Positions 33,942 through 41,309 of a stretch of 64,000 nucleotides of DNA are shown here, in pieces (positions within the stretch are counted from its first letter, which is position 1; the number at the start of each line of letters is the position of its first letter). Below the pieces are notes generated by a model. That model was given only the letters and a program-made list of their open reading frames with translations, was not told the origin of the DNA and ran no database searches. Position numbers and translations under genes: made by a program. This DNA is from Bradyrhizobium hereditatis (lineage in GTDB: Bacteria; Pseudomonadota; Alphaproteobacteria; Rhizobiales; Xanthobacteraceae): NCBI RefSeq assembly GCF_020329435.1, contig NZ_JAGKJK010000012.1, positions 176,779 through 240,778 of the forward strand. The letters are read 5' to 3'.

Positions 33942-35630
33942 TTATCCCGCCATCGCCATGCCAGTCTTGTCCGCGAGCTTGGCAAACCCGTGCTCGACCA
34001 CGGTATTACGACCGCGGTGTTTGGCGGCATAGAGGGCGGCGTCCGCGGCTTCGATCAGCTCTCCGGGGGTTTGGGTATCGCTTGGCAGTGTGGCGGCCAC
34101 GCCGACGCTGACAGTGACCATTCCGTAGCTGGATGTGATGTGGGGCAGGGCGAGGCCTTGAACTTTCATGCGCACAGTTTCGCCGACCTCCAGCGCCTTC
34201 TGCGCGCTGGTGTTCGGCAGCAGCAGACAGAACTCTTCGCCGCCATAGCGGCCCGCAAAACCCATCGTCTCGCCGGCGATGCGGGCCAGCGCCTCGCCGA
34301 TGCGGGTGAGGCAGGCGTCGCCCTCAGGGTGGCCATAGGTGTCATTGTAGAGCTTGAAGTAATCGACATCGATCATCAACAGCGACAGCTCGCTGGTGAA
34401 CTGCTGCGCCTTCAGCCATTCGAATTCGAGCCGGCTCTGGAAGCCGCGACGGTTGGCAAGGCCCGATAGCATGTCGATCGAGGCCATCACGGTAAGTCGG
34501 TCGTTGGTCGCAACAAGTTCGCGCTCGCGCTGGCTGAGCTGGGCCGCCATCGCATTGAAGGCGCGCGCCAGCGGCATGAATTCCGAGGGCAGCCGGCTGC
34601 GCGAGACGCGAGCCGACGAATCGCCTTCACCGAATCGCTTGGCCATGCCGGTCATGACCTCGATCGGATTGATGATGAGCTTCTCGGCGCCGATCAACGC
34701 GCCGAGCAGCACGAACAGGCAGACGAATGCCAATTGCAGATAGGCGGTGCGGATGTCGCGGTTGATCGCGGCCGTGACAATGTCCTCGTCGACGCTGACG
34801 ATCAGGCGCGCCTGCGTTCCGGGAATGCGCGCGAAGCTGATGGTACGCTTGGAGTCGGTCGCAGCGAAGGAAATCGAGCCGGTATCGGTGTTCGAGCTGA
34901 GCGCTTTGTAAGTAATGGCCGAGAGCAGCGGCACGTTATCGAGGGGGCGGCCGATCATGCTGGCCTGGTCCGGTGGCGCCGCCAGCACCACGCCGGTGCT
35001 GTCAATCAAAACAGATGAAATACCCGGCCGCCCGCCGAGGTTGGCCATGATCTTCGACAGCCAATCGAGATTGATGCCGGCGACCGCAACCGAATCTTCC
35101 TCCGGGTTGATCGCGGCGACCGGATAGGCCGCCATCATGATCGGCCGATTGTTGGTCTTGCCGAACAGATAGTCGCTGAAAACGAAATCGCGCGTCTCCT
35201 GCGCTTTCCTGAAATATTCACGATCAGCGATGTTGAGGCCGACCTGTGCGTTCAGCGTGGAACATTGCACCACACCGTCCTTGCTCACGAGCATGATGCT
35301 GCGGATCCAGGGCAGGTTGGCAGGCAGGCTGGCGCGCAGGATCTCGCAGCTGCGTGCGATGCCGCTGGAGGCGCGGATATAGGCGGCCGATTTCAGCATC
35401 GTCTCGACCGAGGAGATCACCTCGCGCTGGGTCTCGGCGCTGTGATGGGTGATATTGGCGTATTCTTCCGACGCCGTCGCGATCTGTTTGGCGCGCGCAT
35501 CTTCGAGCGAGCGAACGCGATCCAGCATCAAGGGCGCCACCAGCAGCACGGCCAGCATCGCAAGCCGGGCGCGGATGCCCAGAAGCTTCTTGAGTTTGAC
35601 GCGATTGCGGCTGAAAGTAACGCCAGACAT
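33942..35630 (-). CDS. Membrane diguanylate cyclase (Cache-HAMP-GGDEF)
   Basis: It makes the second messenger cyclic di-GMP. The 562-residue protein has a membrane segment (about 22-36), a periplasmic dCache-like sensor (about 40-280, with NIADREYFRKAQ), a second membrane segment (about 288-312), a HAMP region and a GGDEF domain with active-site GGEEF at residues 463-467. The position of an RxxD inhibitory site reads ETMG, so feedback inhibition by product is unlikely. The ATG at 35630 has GGGGGGAAAGG upstream. It is divergent from the YggS-type gene. Confidence 0.92.
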   Translation of the reverse strand: MSGVTFSRNRVKLKKLLGIRARLAMLAVLLVAPLMLDRVRSLEDARAKQIATASEEYANITHHSAETQREVISSVETMLKSAAYIRASSGIARSCEILRASLPANLPWIRSIMLVSKDGVVQCSTLNAQVGLNIADREYFRKAQETRDFVFSDYLFGKTNNRPIMMAAYPVAAINPEEDSVAVAGINLDWLSKIMANLGGRPGISSVLIDSTGVVLAAPPDQASMIGRPLDNVPLLSAITYKALSSNTDTGSISFAATDSKRTISFARIPGTQARLIVSVDEDIVTAAINRDIRTAYLQLAFVCLFVLLGALIGAEKLIINPIEVMTGMAKRFGEGDSSARVSRSRLPSEFMPLARAFNAMAAQLSQRERELVATNDRLTVMASIDMLSGLANRRGFQSRLEFEWLKAQQFTSELSLLMIDVDYFKLYNDTYGHPEGDACLTRIGEALARIAGETMGFAGRYGGEEFCLLLPNTSAQKALEVGETVRMKVQGLALPHITSSYGMVTVSVGVAATLPSDTQTPGELIEAADAALYAAKHRGRNTVVEHGFAKLADKTGMAMAG

Positions 35631-35738
35631 CCTTTCCCCCCACACCGCAAGGTAGAGCGAAGGTTTCAAAAAGCCTTTCCCGAACTTGGTAAAATTCAAG
35701 GAAATGCCGTAAAATTTCGGCCGGGAATTCGATCAAGA

Positions 35739-36437
35739 ATGGGACATGACGCGACAGAGATGGCGACGCCGCTAACCAAGTCTTTACCAACCGGTCTGGC
35801 TCAGGTGGAGCAGGAGATTGCGCGCGCGTGCAAGGAAGCGCGCCGCGATCGCGCGTCGGTGACGCTGGTCGCGGTATCAAAGACGTTCGACGCCGCGGCG
35901 ATTTCGCCCATCATCGATGCGGGACAGCGCGTGTTCGGCGAAAATCGCGTGCAGGAAGCCAAGGCGAAGTGGCCGGCGCTGGTTTCGGCCCATCCCGGAA
36001 TTACGTTGCACCTGATCGGGCCGCTGCAATCCAACAAGGCCAGGGATGCGGTGGCACTATTCGACGCCATCCATTCGGTCGACCGGCCGAGCCTCTGCGA
36101 AGCACTGGCCAAGGAAATCAAAGCGCAGAACAAGCGGCCGGAATTGTTCGTTCAGCTGAACACCGGCGAGGAGCCGCAGAAGGCCGGCGTCGTGCCCGGT
36201 GAGGCCGACGCTTTCATCGCCAGCTGCCGCGAGAAATATGGCCTCGTCATTTCCGGCCTGATGTGCATTCCGCCGGTCAACGACGCGCCGGCGCCGCATT
36301 TTGCGCTGACGGCCAAGATCGCCGCACGCAATGGCTTGAAGAATCTGTCGATGGGTATGAGTGCGGATTTTGCGGTCGCGATCCAACTCGGCGCCACGCA
36401 TGTGCGGGTAGGCTCGGCGATTTTTGGGGCGCGGTGA
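35739..36437 (+). CDS. YggS-family PLP-homeostasis protein
   Basis: YggS proteins bind pyridoxal 5'-phosphate without known catalysis and keep cellular vitamin B6 and amino-acid pools balanced. The 232-residue protein shows the PLP-lysine in LVAVSKTFDA, the block FGENRVQEA, HLIGPLQSNKAR, and the phosphate-binding MGMSADFAVAIQLGATHVRVGSAIFG. The start is either the ATG at 35739 or the ATG at 35760 (MATPLTK); neither has a strong ribosome-binding site. Confidence 0.93.
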   Translation: MGHDATEMATPLTKSLPTGLAQVEQEIARACKEARRDRASVTLVAVSKTFDAAAISPIIDAGQRVFGENRVQEAKAKWPALVSAHPGITLHLIGPLQSNKARDAVALFDAIHSVDRPSLCEALAKEIKAQNKRPELFVQLNTGEEPQKAGVVPGEADAFIASCREKYGLVISGLMCIPPVNDAPAPHFALTAKIAARNGLKNLSMGMSADFAVAIQLGATHVRVGSAIFGAR

Positions 36438-36452
36438 CAGCGCCTCGGTCTC

Positions 36453-36537
36453 CGTCATTGCGAGCGCAGCGAAGCAATCCATGGCGCGGCATAACGGCTT
36501 GATGGATTGCTTCGTCGCTTTGCTCCTCGCAATGACG
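36453..36537. repeat. Dispersed palindromic repeat, family A, copy 4
   Basis: Ends CGTCATTGCGAGCGCAGCG and GCTCCTCGCAATGACG, with central arms GCAATCCAT and ATGGATTGC. It lies between the convergent yggS-like and hydratase genes. Confidence 0.85.
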
Positions 36538-36547
36538 GGGAGAAAGT

Positions 36548-37333
36548 CTACTTGAATCCCACCGACACTTTTCCAAGCATCCCGAAATCAACCGCGCAAA
36601 AATTACCCGATTGAATCGGAAGCGGCGGATGGCAAGTGCCCGTGGTAACCACCCTCCCCGCCTTCAGCGTCACGCCGAGCTGGCGCAGCTCATTGGCGAG
36701 CCAAGTTAGCGCTATCCTGGGATCGCCCAGCACATTCTTGCCGTGACCAACGAACCGCTGGCCGCGCATTGTGACCACAGGCCGCTCTTCGACGAGGTCC
36801 ATCGCACGCCAGTCGGCGGTTGCAGCAGGTCCCAGCACGAACAGATGCGCACAGGCATTGTCGGCGATGAGCTGGGCCTCGCCGGCGCTGACGAAATCGG
36901 CAAACCGCGAGTCCGGAATTTCGATCGCCGGATGCAGCGTGTCGACCGCATCGAGCACCTGCTGCACCTCATAGGGCGTGGAGCGCGCCGGCAGGTCCAC
37001 GCGCATGCGGAAGGCGAATTCGGGTTCGGCGACGCGCATTTCATTGCCGGTCATCGAAGCCGTGCCACCGTCGGCAATCACGGTCTCGGCCAAAATGCGT
37101 CCCGCCATCGGGCCGGCGACGTTGATGTGCTTTTGTCCGGCCTCGCTGGTCGCCGCGATTTTCCAGCCGAACAGACTGTCGGACGAATATTTTTCGATGG
37201 CCGCCTGGATCGCGTAGCCCTCGGTGCGGTCACGCGGCCGCATCGTTTCGTCGAGGGCGGCAAGCTTGGTGCCGGCACGCCAGTGGTCGTGCAGCGTCTT
37301 CGATGCGGCCGATATAGCGTTCTTGTCGAGCAT
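36548..37333 (-). CDS. 2-keto-4-pentenoate hydratase-like protein
   Basis: The 261-residue protein fits the MhpD/DmpE hydratase-decarboxylase family of aromatic meta-cleavage pathways. It has a helical N-terminal part with RDRTEGYAIQ, then GWKIAATS, EPEFAFRM and HPAIEIPDSRF, which includes the conserved acidic metal ligands, and ends with DFGMLGKVSVGFK. The ATG at 37333 (MLDKNAIS) is chosen. No other aromatic-degradation genes are nearby, so the substrate is uncertain. Confidence 0.87.
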   Translation of the reverse strand: MLDKNAISAASKTLHDHWRAGTKLAALDETMRPRDRTEGYAIQAAIEKYSSDSLFGWKIAATSEAGQKHINVAGPMAGRILAETVIADGGTASMTGNEMRVAEPEFAFRMRVDLPARSTPYEVQQVLDAVDTLHPAIEIPDSRFADFVSAGEAQLIADNACAHLFVLGPAATADWRAMDLVEERPVVTMRGQRFVGHGKNVLGDPRIALTWLANELRQLGVTLKAGRVVTTGTCHPPLPIQSGNFCAVDFGMLGKVSVGFK

Positions 37334-37347
37334 GGTTTTCAGTCCCC

Positions 37348-37917
37348 TCAGCCGATCATGATCTTCGTCTGCGGGCCCATGCGCTGTAGCAGCCGCAGCA
37401 TGGAAGACTTTGTCATCGAAACGCAGCCCGCCGTCGGCGCAAAATTGGGCCTTGCCAGATGCAAAAACACGGCGCTGCCGCGGCCGGCAATTCGTGGTGC
37501 GCTGTTGTGATCGATCTCGACAATGAAATCGTAGAGATGGTCCTCGCGCGTCAGCCGATCGCCGGCCTGGTCGTGGACCAGGCGAATGGGCTGATTGTAA
37601 TGGCGATCGCGCGGGTCTTCGCACCAGGCGTCTTCGGGCCGGATCGGCCGGATCGGGAGATAGGTTCGCGGCCGGATGTGGCGGTCGGCGCGCCACCACA
37701 ATCGTAGCGGGCGATAGATGCCCCGCGGCGTGCCGCCGTCCCCTTCTCTCTTGTTGGCAAGAATACCGCCGCGACCAAGCGCCACCGGCACTGACCAGCC
37801 GTCGGCCGTTAGCCAGCCCCGGCGCGGGTCGCCTGCAGCCCTTCGGACCCAAATTGTCGCAATCGGGCGATCAGCCGTAACCTTCGTGTAAGCATTTGAA
37901 GTAACGTATCTTTTCAT
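37348..37917 (-). CDS. L,D-transpeptidase (YkuD) family protein
   Basis: YkuD-type enzymes use a catalytic cysteine to form 3-3 peptidoglycan cross-links or attach proteins to the wall. The 189-residue protein carries GRGGILANKREGDGGTPRG and the active-site region VFLHLARP followed by TAGCVSM, with His and Cys in the expected positions. The ATG at 37917 (MKRYVTS) is chosen. No clear signal peptide is visible, so its location is uncertain. It starts 14 bases before the hydratase gene on the same strand. Confidence 0.85.
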   Translation of the reverse strand: MKRYVTSNAYTKVTADRPIATIWVRRAAGDPRRGWLTADGWSVPVALGRGGILANKREGDGGTPRGIYRPLRLWWRADRHIRPRTYLPIRPIRPEDAWCEDPRDRHYNQPIRLVHDQAGDRLTREDHLYDFIVEIDHNSAPRIAGRGSAVFLHLARPNFAPTAGCVSMTKSSMLRLLQRMGPQTKIMIG

Positions 37918-38074
37918 GCGACTGCCCGAATCATCGGATTGCCTGCTCGGCCACAATTGCCCCATTTGGCGCCATTACAGGACATTCATCCAAACGCGCC
38001 TCAAAATTGAGGTAGACTGCGCCTCGCCTTGTGAATCTGTAACAATCTCTTACCTCAATGCGAATCAGTACCCC

Positions 38075-38119
38075 GATGACCCGGTTTGCTTGCGAAGCTT
38101 GCTCGCGAATCGGGTCATC
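38075..38119. promoter_or_regulatory. Inverted repeat upstream of the CenR-like regulator
   Basis: GATGACCCG at 38075-38083 and CGGGTCATC at 38111-38119 are perfect 9-bp arms separated by 27 bases. The right arm ends 68 bases before the start codon at 38188. It could be an operator, a leader hairpin or a terminator of transcription from upstream. No function can be assigned. Confidence 0.5.
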
Positions 38120-38187
38120 ATCGACCAAGACCCGGCTTGAGACGCTTCCACTTGTGTCCGCCGCCTGCCTCAAGAGGATCGTATCCT

Positions 38188-38874
38188 ATGCCCAATGCCC
38201 GCAAGATCCTGATCGTGGATGACGATACCGATCTGCGCGACACGCTGGTCGAGCAGCTATCGCTGCATGAAGAGTTCGAAGCTTCCGCCGTCGATACCGG
38301 CGCCAAGGGCGCCAGCGCCGCCAAAGCCAATTCCCCCGATCTGGTGCTGATGGATGTCGGTTTGCCGGATACCGACGGCCGCGAAGTCGTGCGCAGCCTG
38401 CGCAAGGGCGGCTTCAAGGCGCCGATCATCATGCTGACCGGCCACGACACTGATTCGGACACGATTCTCGGACTCGAATCGGGCGCCAACGACTACGTCG
38501 CAAAACCATTCCGATTTGCTGTTCTCCTCGCCCGGATCAGGGCGCAGCTGCGCCAGCATGAGGCCAGTGAGGACGCGGTGTTCTCGGTCGGTCCCTACAG
38601 CTTCCGCCCTGGCTCCAAGATGCTGACCGCCGCCAATGCCAGGAAGGTGCGGCTGACCGAGAAGGAAACCGCGATCCTGCGCTTCTTGTATCGCGCCGGC
38701 CAGTTGCCGGTGTCGCGCGAGACGCTGCTGCAGGAAGTCTGGGGCTACAATTCGGGCGTCACCACGCACACGCTGGAGACCCACATCTACCGTCTCAGGC
38801 AGAAGATCGAGAAGGATGCCGCCAACCCTGAAATCCTGGTGACGGAAGCCGGTGGTTACAAGCTGGTGCCGTGA
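38188..38874 (+). CDS. OmpR-family response regulator, CenR-like
   Basis: The 228-residue regulator has a receiver (1-115) with acidic residues at 11-13, phospho-acceptor Asp56 in LVLMDVGLP and Lys106, and a winged-helix output (about 135-225) with KVRLTEKETAILRFLYRA and VTTHTLETHIYRLRQKIE. It closely resembles, from memory, CenR of alphaproteobacteria, an envelope-linked regulator; no kinase gene is adjacent. AGAGGA precedes the ATG. An inverted repeat lies in the leader. Confidence 0.9.
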   Translation: MPNARKILIVDDDTDLRDTLVEQLSLHEEFEASAVDTGAKGASAAKANSPDLVLMDVGLPDTDGREVVRSLRKGGFKAPIIMLTGHDTDSDTILGLESGANDYVAKPFRFAVLLARIRAQLRQHEASEDAVFSVGPYSFRPGSKMLTAANARKVRLTEKETAILRFLYRAGQLPVSRETLLQEVWGYNSGVTTHTLETHIYRLRQKIEKDAANPEILVTEAGGYKLVP

Positions 38875-38925
38875 TACGATTCGCTGCCAAGATTCGTAGT
38901 TTTCGCGAATCCCGGTCTCAGGTTC

Positions 38926-39366
38926 ATGTCGATCGAAGATGATGTAGCCCTGCTGGAGCGGGTCCCGACACTGCGCCTCTTGGGAACGGCGGCGCTGCGC
39001 ATGCTGGCGATCGGTTCGGAGCAGCGCGATTTCTCGCCCGGCGACTACCTGTTCAACGCGGGCGACGATGCGGATGCGGGCTACATCGTTCAGCGCGGCT
39101 CGTTCCGGGTCGAGGACGGCGGCGCCGAAGTTGTTGCCGGTCCCGGCTCCCTGATTGGCGAACTGGCGCTGATCGTCGCGATGAAACGGCCGTCGAGCGC
39201 GGTCGCGCTCGATCATGCCTCGGTTATCAGGGTGGCGCGCAGTCTGTTTCAACGTGTGCTCGAAAGCGATCCCGCAGCCGCGCGCCGCCTGCGCGACGAA
39301 CTCGCCACCCGCACCAGCCAGCTCGCCAGCGATCTCCTGATCGCCGGCGCGAAGCTGATGACCTGA
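38926..39366 (+). CDS. Cyclic-nucleotide-binding-fold (Crp-like) protein without HTH
   Basis: The 146-residue protein is a single cNMP-binding-type beta barrel (about residues 15-115). The phosphate-cassette region GSLIGELALIVAMKRPSSAVAL resembles the GELALL...RSA motif, with Arg replaced by Lys-Arg-Pro, so nucleotide binding is uncertain. No DNA-binding helix-turn-helix follows. It lies 51 bases after the response-regulator gene in the same direction and may be co-expressed with it. Confidence 0.85.
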   Translation: MSIEDDVALLERVPTLRLLGTAALRMLAIGSEQRDFSPGDYLFNAGDDADAGYIVQRGSFRVEDGGAEVVAGPGSLIGELALIVAMKRPSSAVALDHASVIRVARSLFQRVLESDPAAARRLRDELATRTSQLASDLLIAGAKLMT

Positions 39367-39369
39367 TCT

Positions 39370-40185
39370 CTAAACCTCTAGGGTCACCGTCACTGGGACG
39401 TGGTCGGACGGACGCTCCCACCCGCGGGCATCGCGAGTGATCCTGAAATCGGTGACGCCATCCTTCAGCGCGCGCGAGACCCAGATATGGTCCAGCCGGC
39501 GGCCACGATCGCCCACCGTCCAGTCGGCGGCACGGTAGCTCCACCACGTATAGACCTTTTCGGAAAGCGGAATCCGCTCGCGCGCGACGTCAAACCATTC
39601 GCCTTGCGCCTGCGCGGCCAAGAGCTTCTCGCATTCGATCGGCGTGTGCGAGACGACCTTCAATAGCTGCTTGTGCGACCACACGTCGTTCTCATGCGGT
39701 GCGACATTGAGGTCGCCGACCAGGATATGACGGTCGTCGCCACGCGGATGCAGCGGCTCGCACGCCTTCATCTCGTCGAGAAATTTCAGCTTGTGATCGA
39801 ACTTCGGATTGAGCACGGGATCGGGAATGTCGCCGCCGGCCGGGACATAGAAATTGTGCAGCACCACCGGCTTCGCAAGCTGCGCCTTCTCACCGAACGC
39901 CACCGAGATATGGCGCGAGTCGATCTTGTCGCAAAAGGTCCTAATATCGGTGGCGTCAAAGGGCAGCTTCGACACGATGGCAACGCCGTGATAGCCCTTT
40001 TGTCCGTTCAGCGCGATGTGCTCGTAGCCGAGACGCTTGAATCGCTTTAGCGGGAAAGCGTCATCGATGCATTTGGTCTCTTGCAGGCACAGCACGTCCG
40101 GCCGCGCCGATTTGAGGAATTTGGCGACGATATCGATGCGCAGGCGCACCGAATTGATATTCCACGTTGTCAGGGAAAAACGCAT
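39370..40185 (-). CDS. xthA: Exodeoxyribonuclease III
   Basis: XthA is the AP endonuclease and 3'-phosphatase of base excision repair. The 271-residue enzyme has the family start SLTTWNINSVRLR (metal-binding Asn), LQETKCID with catalytic Glu, the block YHGVAIVSKLP, VGDLNVAPHENDVW and the C-terminal SDHVPVTV with catalytic Asp-His. It is convergent with the cNMP-fold gene, with only three bases between the stops. Confidence 0.97.
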   Translation of the reverse strand: MRFSLTTWNINSVRLRIDIVAKFLKSARPDVLCLQETKCIDDAFPLKRFKRLGYEHIALNGQKGYHGVAIVSKLPFDATDIRTFCDKIDSRHISVAFGEKAQLAKPVVLHNFYVPAGGDIPDPVLNPKFDHKLKFLDEMKACEPLHPRGDDRHILVGDLNVAPHENDVWSHKQLLKVVSHTPIECEKLLAAQAQGEWFDVARERIPLSEKVYTWWSYRAADWTVGDRGRRLDHIWVSRALKDGVTDFRITRDARGWERPSDHVPVTVTLEV

Positions 40186-40369
40186 GGGAGCCGTGTCTTA
40201 CCACGGTTCGTGATGACTTCGCGCTGTTTGTCCACAGGTAGGATTTCGGGCCGGCGGACGGGCATCGCGCTTTGGCGCCACGTCCACCCCAGCGGTCATG
40301 ATCAAGGGAAGCGATGGGCACGCTTGCGCTTTGCCCGCGCTACGGCCCCGCGGAAAGATGGCGAAGCCG
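40186..40369. other. Gap between lolA-like and xthA, with repeat fragment
   Basis: No gene is seen. A partial family B repeat, GATGGGCACGCTTGCGCTTT then GCCCGCGCTACGG, occupies 40311-40345. Confidence 0.5.
40311..40345. repeat. Dispersed palindromic repeat, family B, partial copy
   Basis: GCGATGGGCACGCTTGCGCT followed by TTGCCCGCGCTACGG is a half copy of the repeat at 4513-4602. Confidence 0.6.
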
Positions 40370-41176
40370 TCAGTTGGCCGGCGTGACGTAATTGGTGAAG
40401 TCGATCTTGAAGAGGCCGGGATCGACCTTCTTGGACGAGTCGAGATTGTAGACCGCGACCGTGGTGTCATAGCCCTGCGGGTCGGTCACCGTCCATTGCT
40501 TGAGCTGGCCGTCCTTGACACCGACCATCAGCATCAGCCGACTGGTGCCGATCAGGGCCTGCTTCTCCTCGATAGTGACGCTGATATAGACGTCGTCGGC
40601 TGTGACGTTGACGACGTTGGTATCCTTCAAGAGATCGATTCGGTCCGACAGCAGGAAACGCAGCGGCGTCTGCGACAGCGGATAGATGTCCTGCGTCGCA
40701 AGCTTGCGGTCGCGCACGGCCAGCGACGAACCATCGGCGATGATGGCGATCGGGCTCGGATCGTCATATTCGAAGCGCACCTTGCCCGGCTTCTGGATGT
40801 AGAAATCGCCCTTGGTCCTGCTGCCGTCGGGACCGACCTGAACGAAATTTCCGACAAGCGTCTGCAGTGAGGAAAGATAGGAACTCACCCGCGCAGCCTG
40901 CGCCTTCTGGTTAGCGTCGAAGGTTGCAAAAACATTCGCGGGGACATTGCGGTTAGGGTTTGGAATCACGGGGTTCGGCGGGGTCTGGGTCGCGCCGGTT
41001 GTCATCGGAACCTTGTCCTGCGCACTCATCTGCACGCCGCTGTCGCGCGCCTTGGGCGCGGGCTTCGGAACCGGAACGTTCTGCGACAGAGCCGGCGTCG
41101 CAAAGGCCGCGATGGAAGCGGCGAGCAAAAGGGCCAGTCCGGAGCGCAGCCCGCGATGGGTGGGTAATTGTGTCAT
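40370..41176 (-). CDS. Outer-membrane lipoprotein carrier (LolA-like)
   Basis: LolA carries lipoproteins across the periplasm from LolCDE to the outer membrane. The 268-residue protein has a signal peptide (about 1-31, ending in ALSQN) and a Pro-rich spacer. The LolA fold follows: TLVGNFVQVGPDGSRTKGDFYIQKPGKVRFEY and a beta-strand run ending in IDFTNYVTPAN. The ATG at 41176 is chosen for the signal peptide. It is preceded by ftsK on the same strand across 133 bases; this order is common in Rhizobiales. Confidence 0.9.
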   Translation of the reverse strand: MTQLPTHRGLRSGLALLLAASIAAFATPALSQNVPVPKPAPKARDSGVQMSAQDKVPMTTGATQTPPNPVIPNPNRNVPANVFATFDANQKAQAARVSSYLSSLQTLVGNFVQVGPDGSRTKGDFYIQKPGKVRFEYDDPSPIAIIADGSSLAVRDRKLATQDIYPLSQTPLRFLLSDRIDLLKDTNVVNVTADDVYISVTIEEKQALIGTSRLMLMVGVKDGQLKQWTVTDPQGYDTTVAVYNLDSSKKVDPGLFKIDFTNYVTPAN

Positions 41177-41309
41177 CAGATATTTCGGATCTCTATTGAT
41201 GAGATTGATGAGGCATCCCGCTGCCGCCCAGTTTATCGCGCTTTCGCGCCAAGGAGGTATCGTTTTTCCGTGAAAATTGTTACGCCGAATCAACGTTCGG
41301 CGCCGGAAT

